Shown here piece by piece: positions 52,667-61,011 of a DNA stretch of 64,000 nucleotides. The stretch spans positions 4,092,001-4,156,000 of the forward strand of contig NZ_CP036401.1 in NCBI RefSeq assembly GCF_004322755.1, read 5' to 3'. The notes under the pieces are model-generated. The model did no database searches. It saw only the letters and a list, made by a program, of their open reading frames with translations, and had not been told where the DNA came from. A program made the position numbers and the translations under genes. Positions within the stretch are counted from its first letter, which is position 1; each line of letters starts with the position of its first letter. This DNA comes from Pseudoduganella albidiflava. GTDB lineage: Bacteria; Pseudomonadota; Gammaproteobacteria; Burkholderiales; Burkholderiaceae_D.

Positions 52667-53650
52667 ATGAAATATGCAATCACCGCCGCGCTGGCAATGG
52701 CCTGCGCCACCGCCCACGCACAATCGGAAGTCAAGGTCTACGGCGTCATGGACGCGGGCCTGGTCAAGGAATACGGCACGCCGAACGGCAGCAGCACCAA
52801 TCTCACCGGCGGCGTGGCCTACGGCTCGCGGCTGGGCTTCAAGGGCAAGGAAGACCTGGGTGGCGGCCTGTCCGCCATCTTCACGCTGGAGAGCGGCATC
52901 AATATCGATACCGGCACGTCCGGCCAGGGCGGCCGCCTGTTCGGCCGCCAGGCCTTCGTGGGCCTGGCCGGCAAGTTCGGCAGCCTGACGGCAGGCCGCC
53001 AGTATTCGCCCTACTACAAGGCGCTGGGCGACATCGCCGACCCGTTCGAGGATGGCCTGGCCGGGCAGGCGATGAACATCATCGCGGCCAACCGCCGCAT
53101 GGATAACTCGGTGGTGTACGGCACCCCGGTGATGGCCGGCTTCTCGGCCGAGGTGGCATACGGCGCGGGCGAAGTGGCGGGCGACGCCACCCGCAGGCGC
53201 GAACTGAGCGGCGCGGTGACGTATGCGCCCGGCGACCTGACCGTGATCCTCACCCACCATCGCCGCGAAGACCCGCTGCTGCCGCAGCACGCCAGCAACT
53301 CGGCGGTGGTGGTGCGCTACAAGCTGGGCGACCTGATCGGCCATGCCGCCTTCGCGCGCAACCGCGGCCTGGGCGACGACAGCCGCGACGTGCTGCTCGG
53401 CCTGACGTACGTGACCGGTCCGCACCGCGTGCTGTTCTCCGCCGTCCAGCGCGACGACAGCTCGGCCGCCAAGCGCGATGCGCGCCAGTTCGGTATCGGC
53501 TACCTGTACGGCCTGTCGCCCCGTACCGACCTGTACACCGCCTACGGCCATATCGACAACGACAACGGCGCCAGCTACAAGGTCGGCAACGCCAGCGACG
53601 ACGGCACCGGCAACGCCGCCCTGAACCTCGGCATCCGCCACAAGTTCTAA
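52667..53650 (+). CDS. Gram-negative porin (betaproteobacterial Omp32-like)
   Basis: The 327-aa outer-membrane protein has a signal peptide (residues 1-19, ending ATAHAQS) and the typical porin start SEVKVYGVMDAGLV, GSRLGFKGKEDLGGGLSAIFTLESG, then the RQAFVGLAGKFGSLTAGRQYSP loop, ending in LNLGIRHKF with terminal Phe. Strong ribosome-binding site AAGGAG. It lies 64 bp after dctA, likely in the same transcript, so it may provide outer-membrane passage for dicarboxylates. A small hairpin (53651-53667) follows its stop. Confidence 0.92.
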   Translation: MKYAITAALAMACATAHAQSEVKVYGVMDAGLVKEYGTPNGSSTNLTGGVAYGSRLGFKGKEDLGGGLSAIFTLESGINIDTGTSGQGGRLFGRQAFVGLAGKFGSLTAGRQYSPYYKALGDIADPFEDGLAGQAMNIIAANRRMDNSVVYGTPVMAGFSAEVAYGAGEVAGDATRRRELSGAVTYAPGDLTVILTHHRREDPLLPQHASNSAVVVRYKLGDLIGHAAFARNRGLGDDSRDVLLGLTYVTGPHRVLFSAVQRDDSSAAKRDARQFGIGYLYGLSPRTDLYTAYGHIDNDNGASYKVGNASDDGTGNAALNLGIRHKF

Positions 53651-53686
53651 GCGGCGCGGCACGCCGCATTTGCTATAGTTGCCGGG

Positions 53687-55612
53687 ATGCCAGCCCTGCC
53701 CGACACCATTGCCGATCCCTCCGACGCGGCGGCCGCCCCACCCGGGCGGCCGCCGCGTCGGCATTGGTTCGAGCCGGTGCGCCTGGCGTGGGGTGCGGCG
53801 CTCGCCGGCGGCGTGGCCCTGGCCTGGGCCGCCTACTGGTGGACCGGGGAGGTCAGCACGGACCGGCTGCGCGCGGCAGGTGCGCAACGCCTGGAAACCT
53901 ACGCGGCCAGCCTGGAAAACCTGCTCGACAAATACGACTTCCTGCCGCACATGCTGGAGCTGGACAAGGATGTGCTGGCGCTGCTGGAACACCCCGGCGA
54001 TGCGGCGCGCCGCCATGAAGTCAACAGCTATTTGGAGCGCCTGTCCCGGCAGGCCGGCTCCCGCATCATTTATATCGTCGACCTGCGCGGCCGCACGCTG
54101 GCGGCCAGCAACTGGCGCCAGAAGGACAGCTTCGTGGGCGACGACATCGGTTTCCGCCCCTACCTGCAAAACGCGCTGCGCGGCCGCCCCAGCGGCTTCT
54201 ACGGCGTGGGCACCACCAGCGGCGAACCGGGATATTTCTATGCGCGCGGCGTGTACCGCGACGGGCGCATGCTGGGCGTGGCCGTGGTGAAGGTCAATAT
54301 CGAAGCGCTGGAACGGGGCTGGATCCAGGGCGCGGACAAGGTGATGCTGGCCGATGCCAACGGCGTGGTGTTCCTGTCGTCGCTCCCGGCCTGGAAGTAC
54401 CACGCGCTGCGCCCGCTGCCCGCCAGTGTACGTGCCAGCCTGGCACAGACGCGCCAGTACCACCGCCTGCCGCTGCCGCCGCTGCCCATCCGCCACGAGG
54501 AGGCACGCGCCGACGGTACCCGCGTGCTCGTCATCGATACACCCGGCGTCACAAGGAGCGGCACCGCGCCGCCCCTGCTGGCGCAAACCCGTTCGCTGGC
54601 ACCGCGCCAGTGGACCTTCATCTACCTGTCCGACCTGAGCCAGGCCCGCGCCAACGCCCGCGCGGCCGTGCTGTTCACCTGCATGGCCTACGGCTTCCTG
54701 GTGGTGCTGTTCCTGTACCTGCGCCAGCGCCGGCGCGGCAACCGCCAGCGCCTGCAAGCCAGGGAGCAACTGCTGGCAGCCTACAACAACCTGGAATTGA
54801 TGGTGGCCGAACGCACGTCCCGGCTGGAACAGACCACGCAAAGCCTGATCGATGAAATGGCCGTGCGCCGACAGGCCGAGCAGCAGCTGCACCGCACCCA
54901 GAACGAGCTGTACCAGGCCGGCAAGATGGCCGTGCTGGGCCAGATGTCCGCCAGCATCACCCATGAACTGAACCAGCCGCTGACGGCGCTGCGCACCATG
55001 TCCGACAATGCCGTGCTGCTGTTCGATCGCGGCCGCATGGCCGAAGCGCGCGACAACCTGGCCAAGATCTCGCAGATCGTGGCGCGCATGGGCGGCATCA
55101 CGGGCAAGCTGAAGAGCTTCGCGCGCAAGTCCAACGCCGACCTGGCGCCGGTCTCGGTGCACACCGCCGTGTCGAACGCGCTGGTGCTGGTGGAGCGCCG
55201 CCTGCAGCTGGACAACGTGGCCTTCACGCTCGACATCAGCCAGGGCGACATCTATGCGCTGTGCGACAGCAACCGGCTGGAACAGGTGCTGCTGAACCTG
55301 CTGAGCAATGCGCTCGACGCGCTGGGAACGCTGGAGCGGGGCGCGCGCCGCGAACTGTCGGTAAGCGTCTGGGAAAAGCCGGGATCGGTGCTGATCCGTG
55401 TCGCCGACAGCGGCCCAGGCTTGTCGGACGAAGCGCGCGCGCGCCTGTTCGAACCCTTCTTCACCACCAAGCCGCAGGGCGAAGGCCTGGGGCTCGGCCT
55501 GGCCATTTCCGAACAGATCATCCGCGACTTCGGCGGCACCCTGCGCGCCGAGGGCGCCGCCACCGGCGCCTGCTTTATCATCGAACTCCGGCCGGCCTCC
55601 GCGGGGCCCTGA
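53687..55612 (+). CDS. dctB: Sensor histidine kinase DctB
   Basis: The 641-aa kinase has two transmembrane segments (about 30-50 and 325-345) flanking a periplasmic double-PAS/dCache region that contains RLSRQAGSRIIYIVDLRG and GEPGYFYARGVY, as in DctB dicarboxylate sensors. A cytoplasmic coiled coil follows, then the HisKA phosphorylation site SITHELNQPLTALR and an HATPase domain with N-box LNLLSNALDAL, DSGPGL and GLGLAISEQI. It should sense C4-dicarboxylates and phosphorylate DctD. Its stop overlaps an ATG of the dctD frame, but the true dctD start is likely 24 bp on. Confidence 0.92.
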   Translation: MPALPDTIADPSDAAAAPPGRPPRRHWFEPVRLAWGAALAGGVALAWAAYWWTGEVSTDRLRAAGAQRLETYAASLENLLDKYDFLPHMLELDKDVLALLEHPGDAARRHEVNSYLERLSRQAGSRIIYIVDLRGRTLAASNWRQKDSFVGDDIGFRPYLQNALRGRPSGFYGVGTTSGEPGYFYARGVYRDGRMLGVAVVKVNIEALERGWIQGADKVMLADANGVVFLSSLPAWKYHALRPLPASVRASLAQTRQYHRLPLPPLPIRHEEARADGTRVLVIDTPGVTRSGTAPPLLAQTRSLAPRQWTFIYLSDLSQARANARAAVLFTCMAYGFLVVLFLYLRQRRRGNRQRLQAREQLLAAYNNLELMVAERTSRLEQTTQSLIDEMAVRRQAEQQLHRTQNELYQAGKMAVLGQMSASITHELNQPLTALRTMSDNAVLLFDRGRMAEARDNLAKISQIVARMGGITGKLKSFARKSNADLAPVSVHTAVSNALVLVERRLQLDNVAFTLDISQGDIYALCDSNRLEQVLLNLLSNALDALGTLERGARRELSVSVWEKPGSVLIRVADSGPGLSDEARARLFEPFFTTKPQGEGLGLGLAISEQIIRDFGGTLRAEGAATGACFIIELRPASAGP

Positions 55613-55635
55613 TGCAACAGAGAGGAGCCATTGCA

Positions 55636-56991
55636 ATGGATGTGAATGCGATCGAAGTCATCCTGGTCGAGGACGACCCCGCCGTGCGCGAAGGCAGTGC
55701 CCAGGCGCTCGACCTGGCCGGTTTCACCGTGCGTGCCTTCGACAGCGCCGAACCGGCGCGCGAGCTGCTGGCAAGCCAGGGCCGCGCCGTGCTGGTAAGC
55801 GATGTGCGGCTGCCCGGCATGAGCGGGCTGGAACTGCTGGCGGCGGTCCGCGCAGTCGATCCCGACCTGCCGGTTATCCTGGTGACGGGGCATGGCGATA
55901 TCGCCATGGCGGTCCAGGCCATGCACGACGGCGCCTACGATTTCATTGAAAAACCTTACTCGTCCGTCCAGCTGGCCGACGTGGTGCGGCGCGCGGCCGA
56001 CAAGCGCCGCCTGCAGCTGGAAGTGCATGAGCTGCGCCAGCGCCTGGCGCACAGCCAGGGCATCGATGCCGCGCTGCTCGGCAACGCGCCCGCCATGCGC
56101 GAACTGCGCCGGCTGATCCTGGAGGTGGCCAGCCAGCCCGCCGATGTGCTGGTGTATGGCGAGACGGGGACCGGCAAGGAACTGGTGGCGCGCTGCCTGC
56201 ATGAATTCAGCGAGCGCGCGCGCCACCAGTATGTGGCCATCAATTGCGGCGCCATCCCGGAAACCATCTTCGAGAGTGAACTGTTCGGCCATGAGGCGGG
56301 CGCGTTCACGGGTGCGGGCAAGCGCCAGGTGGGCAAGATCGAGCACGCCTCGGGCGGCACGCTGTTCCTGGACGAGATCGAGAGCCTGCCGCTGGCCATG
56401 CAGGTCAAGCTGCTGCGGGTGCTGCAGGAACGCCATGTCGAGCGCCTCGGCTCGGTCCAGCCGCTGCCGGTGGACGTGCGCGTGATCGCCGCCTCGAAGG
56501 ACGACCTGCAGGAGCTGGTGAAGGCCGGCCAGTTCCGCGCCGACCTGTACTACCGCCTGAACCTGATCGTGCTGCACATTCCGCCGCTGCGCGAGCGGCG
56601 CGACGATATCCCGCTGCTGTTCGAGCACTTCATGCTGGACGCGGCCCGCCGCTACCGGCGCGACGTGCCGTCCGTGCCCGCCGCGCACATGCAGGCGCTG
56701 CTGCGGCACGACTGGCCCGGCAATGTGCGCGAGCTGCGCAACGCCGCCGACCGCTACGTGCTGGGCCTGGGCGGCGCCCTGCCCGGCATGGCTACCGGCC
56801 CGGCGGCGGCCGAGACGCCTGCGGCCTCGCTGGCGGACCAGGTGGGCGCATTCGAGCGCGCCCTGATCGAACAGGCCTTGCGCAGCGCGGCCGGCAACGT
56901 GGGCGCCGCCTGCACCGCGCTCACGCTGCCCAAGCAGACCATGTACCACAAGATGCAGAAGTACGGGCTGGTGGCGGACGATTACCGGTAG
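55636..56991 (+). CDS. dctD: Sigma-54-dependent response regulator DctD
   Basis: The 451-aa protein has a receiver domain (residues 4-120, phosphoacceptor in VSDVRLPGMSG, acidic pair in VEDDP). The AAA+ domain follows with Walker A GETGTGKE, the sigma-54 contact loop GAFTGA and FRADLYYRLN, and a Fis-type helix-turn-helix closes the protein (GNVGAACTALTLPKQTMYHKMQKYG). ATG 55636 is preferred over ATG 55612 because GAGGAG lies at the right distance. It should activate the sigma-54 promoter before dctA when DctB senses dicarboxylates. Confidence 0.93.
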   Translation: MDVNAIEVILVEDDPAVREGSAQALDLAGFTVRAFDSAEPARELLASQGRAVLVSDVRLPGMSGLELLAAVRAVDPDLPVILVTGHGDIAMAVQAMHDGAYDFIEKPYSSVQLADVVRRAADKRRLQLEVHELRQRLAHSQGIDAALLGNAPAMRELRRLILEVASQPADVLVYGETGTGKELVARCLHEFSERARHQYVAINCGAIPETIFESELFGHEAGAFTGAGKRQVGKIEHASGGTLFLDEIESLPLAMQVKLLRVLQERHVERLGSVQPLPVDVRVIAASKDDLQELVKAGQFRADLYYRLNLIVLHIPPLRERRDDIPLLFEHFMLDAARRYRRDVPSVPAAHMQALLRHDWPGNVRELRNAADRYVLGLGGALPGMATGPAAAETPAASLADQVGAFERALIEQALRSAAGNVGAACTALTLPKQTMYHKMQKYGLVADDYR

Positions 56992-57049
56992 ACGCCACGC
57001 CACGCATTCCGCCGGGCGTACCATCGACCAGGACACGGAGGAGCATCGG

Positions 57050-57643
57050 ATGAGCGAATGGATCGACCTGACCCGCACGCTGGACGAGGATCTGTGGATC
57101 TACCGGGAAGACGGCTATGCCGACCCGCCGCTCGTCGTCGAGCGCTGGGCCGAACGGGCTACGGCGGGCTTCGAGGTATGGCGCCTGGCGCTGGGCACGC
57201 AGACGGGCACGCATATCGACGCGCCCTGCCACTTCGCCGATGGCGGCGCCACGCTGGACACCTTGCCCGCCGCCGCGTGCGTCGGCACCTATCGCCTGGT
57301 CATGGCCGGACACCTCGCCGACCCGGACTTCCAGCCTGAATGGGCCGGCGAATCGCACCTCCTGCTGGATGCCCGCGCGCCGCACCGGGCCGCCACGCCA
57401 GCCATCGACGCCCTGCTGGCGCTGCCGCCCCGGATGATCGTCATGGTCGGTTGCGTGACGCCGGCGCACGACGACCCGCTGTGGTTCCACCGCCGCGTGG
57501 CGCAGGCGGGAAAATTCCTGGCCGAGGATACGCTGGAAGACATCGGCGAGCTGGCGTCCACTGGCGACATCATCGCCATGCCCTTGCGGCTCGCCGGGGT
57601 CAGCGGCTCACCGGCCCGCGTGCTCGTGCGGGCCGGGGCATGA
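57050..57643 (+). CDS. Cyclase/kynurenine formamidase-family hydrolase
   Basis: The 197-aa protein has the signature of the cyclase family (WIDLTRTLDEDL at the start, then TQTGTHIDAPCHF, the metal-binding HxDxPxHF motif). Members hydrolyse amides or lactones such as N-formylkynurenine using two metal ions. A good ribosome-binding site (GGAGGAG) precedes it, and it sits 58 bp after dctD on the same strand. Whether it is part of the dicarboxylate cluster is unclear; substrate is unknown. Confidence 0.85.
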   Translation: MSEWIDLTRTLDEDLWIYREDGYADPPLVVERWAERATAGFEVWRLALGTQTGTHIDAPCHFADGGATLDTLPAAACVGTYRLVMAGHLADPDFQPEWAGESHLLLDARAPHRAATPAIDALLALPPRMIVMVGCVTPAHDDPLWFHRRVAQAGKFLAEDTLEDIGELASTGDIIAMPLRLAGVSGSPARVLVRAGA

Positions 57644-57762
57644 CGGGCCGCTTGCTGGCGCGGGGATAAAAACCGGACCGGCCGTCAGATGCCGATGCCG
57701 CTAAGTTAAGCGTTACCCACACACATTGAAAGCGCATGCATTCACCCCAACGGCGAAGGGCT

Positions 57763-57789
57763 GGGGTCAGACCCGGCGGGTCTGACCCC
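57763..57789. repeat. Extragenic palindrome (REP-like)
   Basis: GGGGTCAGACCC-GGC-GGGTCTGACCCC has perfect 12-bp arms and a 3-nt loop, in the gap between convergent genes. Related GGGTCAGACCC palindromes are, from memory, frequent in Massilia and other Burkholderiales genomes. It could also act as a two-way terminator, though no T-tract flanks it. Confidence 0.7.
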
Positions 57790-57831
57790 GGAATTTGCAC
57801 TTGGGGTGGGCTTATCCAAGCCGTGCTACCG

Positions 57832-59451
57832 TCAGATCCCGTACTTCGCCTTGATGGCATCGGCGGCGCGCTCGCCGATGACGACACAGGGCGCCATCGT
57901 ATTGCCGGTGGTGATGCGCGGCATGATCGATGCATCGGCGATGCGCAGGCCCGCCACGCCATACACTTCCAGGCTCCCGTTAACCACCGACATGGCGTCG
58001 CGCCCCATCTTCGCCGTGCACGACTGGTGCCAGTACGTGACGGCGCCATTGCGCAGGTAGCGCCGCATGTCTTCGGCGTGAAGGTTGCCCGGCATGCTCT
58101 CGCGGGTGACGAAGCCCTTGAAGGCCGCCGCGTTGCCCAGCTCCCGGCACATGCGTACGCTGGCCAGCGCCGCCTCCATGTCGTCCGGATCGGCCAGCGT
58201 ATTGGCCCGGATGATCATCGCATCGCCGGCGCCGGGCCCGGAGAGCAGCAGCTGGCCGCGGCTTTTGGGGTGCGCCAGCCCCGCGAACATCGTCCATCCA
58301 TGCGCGGGAACGCCGAGCGCCGCATTCTCCGCGCTGGGCACGGGGAACTCGACCTGGCAGTGCAGCATGTCCGGCGCGTCGAGGGCGGGATCGCTCTTCC
58401 AGTACAGCGTGGCTTCCGAGCCGCCATTGCCCACTTCCTGCGGTTCGGCGTATTCCCAGATGCAGCCGAACGACACATGGTCCTGGTGGTTCTGGCCGAC
58501 CCCGGGCAGGTGCTGGCGCACGCCGATGCCATGCCGCCGCAATTCCTGTTCCGGCCCGATGCCCGACTGCATCAGCACCTTCGGCGTGTTGACCGCGCCC
58601 AGCGACAGCACGACTTCGCGCTCCGCGGTAAACGACCGCAGGCGGCCATCGACGATGACGTCGACACCGGTGACCCGGCTGCCCTCGAAGACCAGCCGGG
58701 ACACCAGCGCACCGGTGAGGACGGTCAGGTTCGGCGCGGCCATGCGCGGATATGTATAGGAACGGAAGATCGACAGGCGCTTGCCGCCGGCGATGCGCAG
58801 GTCGTTCAGGGCCGCGCCACCATCGCCTTCCATCATCGCGCCGTTCGGGCTGTCGAAAGTCGGCACGCCGAGCGAACGGGCCGCTTCCAGCATCAGGGTC
58901 GCGGCGGGCTTGGGATCCGCGGCGGGTGCGACGTGGACCGGCCCTCCCCGGCCACGGCGCTCCGGGTCCGCCGGGCCATGCCAGTCCTCGATGCGCCGGT
59001 AGATGCCCAGCACGGACTGGTAGTTCCACGCATCGTCGCCCGCCTCGGCGGCGAAGTGGTTCCAGTCGGCGCGGTGGCCCCGGGCCCACACCATCACGTT
59101 GATGCTGGAACCGCCGCCCAGCACCTTGCCCATGTTCATGGGGATGGCGCGGCCACCCAGGTGTTCGTTCGGCTCGGCCATGAAACCCCAGTCGCGTTCC
59201 GAGCCCAGGTTCAGGGGCCACTGCGCGGGATCGGTGACGCTGGCGACCTCGTCGCTGCCCCCCGCTTCGAGTAGCAGCACCCGCACTTCGGGATTCTCGG
59301 CGAGCCGCGCCGCGACGACGGACCCCGCCGAGCCGGCGCCGCACACGATGAAGTCGAAGCGGGTGTTCTGTGACGTGGACAGGTGCAGCTGGTTGGCGCG
59401 GACCGCTTCCGCGAAGCCGGGTTCCGTTGAGTTCGTACTGGTCATGTGCAT
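57832..59451 (-). CDS. GMC-family FAD oxidoreductase (choline dehydrogenase-like)
   Basis: The 539-aa flavoprotein has the dinucleotide-binding motif FIVCGAGSAGSVVAARLAE, the GMC signatures MNMGKVLGGGSSINVMVWARGH and SLGAVNTPKVLMQSGIGP, and the catalytic His region YWHQSCTAKMG with C-terminal GNTMAPCVVIGERAADAI. Such enzymes oxidise alcohols (choline, glucose, aliphatic or aromatic alcohols). There is no signal peptide. The substrate is unknown. Two tandem operator-like sites lie 72-102 bp upstream. Starts at 59451 and 59445 are equally possible. Confidence 0.92.
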   Translation of the reverse strand: MHMTSTNSTEPGFAEAVRANQLHLSTSQNTRFDFIVCGAGSAGSVVAARLAENPEVRVLLLEAGGSDEVASVTDPAQWPLNLGSERDWGFMAEPNEHLGGRAIPMNMGKVLGGGSSINVMVWARGHRADWNHFAAEAGDDAWNYQSVLGIYRRIEDWHGPADPERRGRGGPVHVAPAADPKPAATLMLEAARSLGVPTFDSPNGAMMEGDGGAALNDLRIAGGKRLSIFRSYTYPRMAAPNLTVLTGALVSRLVFEGSRVTGVDVIVDGRLRSFTAEREVVLSLGAVNTPKVLMQSGIGPEQELRRHGIGVRQHLPGVGQNHQDHVSFGCIWEYAEPQEVGNGGSEATLYWKSDPALDAPDMLHCQVEFPVPSAENAALGVPAHGWTMFAGLAHPKSRGQLLLSGPGAGDAMIIRANTLADPDDMEAALASVRMCRELGNAAAFKGFVTRESMPGNLHAEDMRRYLRNGAVTYWHQSCTAKMGRDAMSVVNGSLEVYGVAGLRIADASIMPRITTGNTMAPCVVIGERAADAIKAKYGI

Positions 59452-59522
59452 GCTTTCGATAGATGGAGGGCGCCAGGAGCCACGACAGGGCCGGCGTGCT
59501 GTTGCATTTTTTGAATGCGATG

Positions 59523-59553
59523 CCGATTATATCGATTTTTCCGATTCTATCGA
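59523..59553. promoter_or_regulatory. Tandem CGAT-N3-ATCG sites upstream of the GMC gene
   Basis: CCGATTATATCGA (59523-59535) and CCGATTCTATCGA (59541-59553) repeat at 18 bp. Each is an imperfect palindrome CGAT-N3-ATCG in an AT-rich patch upstream of the GMC gene, as expected for a small repressor such as a TetR-family protein. Confidence 0.45.
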
Positions 59554-59588
59554 ATTTATTTTGCGTTGGGATAATGCGCCGTCGAGCT

Positions 59589-59945
59589 TCACGCGCCGAT
59601 CGCCAGCGAGGCGATACCGCCTGGCACCAGCACGAAATGGAACTTGAGGGTGACGGGACTGCCGGGAAAATTCCCCGACACGACAGCGCTGAGTTCGCAC
59701 TGCGCATCGTCGCCCACCATGGCAAGCGGCTCGATGCTGGACTGATAGCGCGTGGCGGTGTCATGCACCCAGGCGGCAATTTCCGCGCTGCCGCGCCGGG
59801 TCGCCCCCTCGTCGCGCACCGTGCCATCGGCAACGAAACAGGCGGCGACGCCTGCGGCGTCCTGGTCATTCGCTGCCTGGATATAAGCCGCCACGGCGGA
59901 TGGCAGCACAGGGGAAGGCGGCAAGGTGGAAGGCTTCTCGTTCAT
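59589..59945 (-). CDS. SnoaL/NTF2-like protein
   Basis: The 118-aa protein is a single NTF2-like domain (SAVAAYIQAANDQDAAGVAACFVADGTVRDEG, then IAAWVHDTATRYQSSIEPL, then VSGNFPGSPVTLKFHFVL). Start 59945 is supported by AAGGAGA. It is divergent from a LysR regulator 93 bp away, which probably controls it. Function is unknown; relatives include polyketide cyclases and stress proteins. Confidence 0.85.
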   Translation of the reverse strand: MNEKPSTLPPSPVLPSAVAAYIQAANDQDAAGVAACFVADGTVRDEGATRRGSAEIAAWVHDTATRYQSSIEPLAMVGDDAQCELSAVVSGNFPGSPVTLKFHFVLVPGGIASLAIGA

Positions 59946-60020
59946 GGTGTTCTCCTTGAGTGTTTTACCCAGTGTAGGGCCGCTCACCATGGCGAAAAAC
60001 TAGCGGTACAGGTATGCTCG

Positions 60021-60037
60021 ATGAACCTGTGGTTCAT
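60021..60037. promoter_or_regulatory. Perfect palindrome at the LysR gene start
   Basis: ATGAACC-TGT-GGTTCAT has 7-bp arms and lies between the NTF2-like and LysR genes, overlapping one candidate LysR start codon (60021). If it is the LysR autoregulatory operator, translation must begin further on (60039 or 60048). Confidence 0.5.
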
Positions 60038-60038
60038 A

Positions 60039-60965
60039 ATGAATTCGATGAGCTCGCTAGAATTGATCCGGCTGTTCCTGGCCGTGGCCGAACACCGCAG
60101 CTTCACGCTGGCGGCCAGGCGCCTCAATGTCAGCCCGACCGCCGTGAGCAAGGGCGTCCGGGCCCTGGAGAACCGGCATGGCGTCACGCTGTTCACGCGA
60201 AACACCCGCAGCGTCTCGCTGACCGATGCCGGCACCGCCCTGCTGGCCGAGCTGAAACCCGCGGTGGACCAGATCGATGGCGCATTCGCCGAACTGGCCC
60301 GGTTCCAGGCCCGGCCGTCCGGCCATCTGCGCGTCACGGCGCCGCGCGCATTCGGTTTCCTGCTGGCGCGCCACCTGGTGCCGCGCATGCGGGCGAAGTA
60401 CCCGGACATCACGTTCGACCTGTCGCTCGACGACGGGCTCGTCGACCTGGTGGCGGCCGGCTACGATGCCGGCGTGCGGCTGGGCCAGGCGATCGCGCAG
60501 GACATGGTGGCCATCCGCCTCAGCCGCCCGCTGCCCTGGTCGATGGTGGCATCGCCCGCCTACTTCGCCCGGCACGGCGAGCCGGCCACGCCGCGCGACC
60601 TGCTGGAGCATGCGACCATTCGCTATCGCTTCGCCACCGCGGGCGTCCTGCCGCCCTGGCGCTTCACCGGCAGCGAGGGCGAGATCCAGATCGATACCCC
60701 GGCCGCCCTGTGCGCGAACGATACGCGGTTGATCGCCGAGCTGGCGCGCCAGGGCCTCGGCATCGCCTGCCTGCCCGACATCGAGATCGCCGGCGAGCTG
60801 GCCAGCGGGCGCCTGGTGCGCACGCTGGCGCGCCATGTCCCGGAAACGTCCGGCCTGTACCTGTATTTCCCGATGCGCAGCCAGCACCAGCCGAAACTGC
60901 GCGCGCTGATCGACGAAGCCGCTCGATTGGCCGGCGAGGGCGTGCTCGATACGGTGCCGCCGTGA
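60039..60965 (+). CDS. LysR-family transcriptional regulator
   Basis: The protein (308 aa from ATG 60039) has the N-terminal helix-turn-helix SLELIRLFLAVAEHRSFTLAARRL, VSPTAVSKGVRALENRHG and a substrate-binding domain (about 95-300: GHLRVTAPRAFGFLLARHLVP). Possible starts are 60021 (weak AGG upstream but inside the palindrome), 60039 and 60048. It belongs to the CrgA/DmlR-like LysR subgroup by its TRNTRSVSLTDAGTALL linker. It is divergent from the NTF2-like gene and likely controls it. Confidence 0.92.
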   Translation: MNSMSSLELIRLFLAVAEHRSFTLAARRLNVSPTAVSKGVRALENRHGVTLFTRNTRSVSLTDAGTALLAELKPAVDQIDGAFAELARFQARPSGHLRVTAPRAFGFLLARHLVPRMRAKYPDITFDLSLDDGLVDLVAAGYDAGVRLGQAIAQDMVAIRLSRPLPWSMVASPAYFARHGEPATPRDLLEHATIRYRFATAGVLPPWRFTGSEGEIQIDTPAALCANDTRLIAELARQGLGIACLPDIEIAGELASGRLVRTLARHVPETSGLYLYFPMRSQHQPKLRALIDEAARLAGEGVLDTVPP

Positions 60966-61011
60966 CGGCACGCGCCCGCCCGCAGGCAGCGCCTCGGCTA
61001 TACTGCCGGCC

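Noticed and set aside
53651..53667. Hairpin after the porin gene as a rho-independent terminator
   Set aside because: The 6-bp stem lacks a T-tract, and dctB begins only 20 bp later, so read-through is likely.
52646..55636. 996-codon minus-strand frame across porin and dctB
   Set aside because: Antisense to two well-supported genes; composition is typical of a shadow frame.
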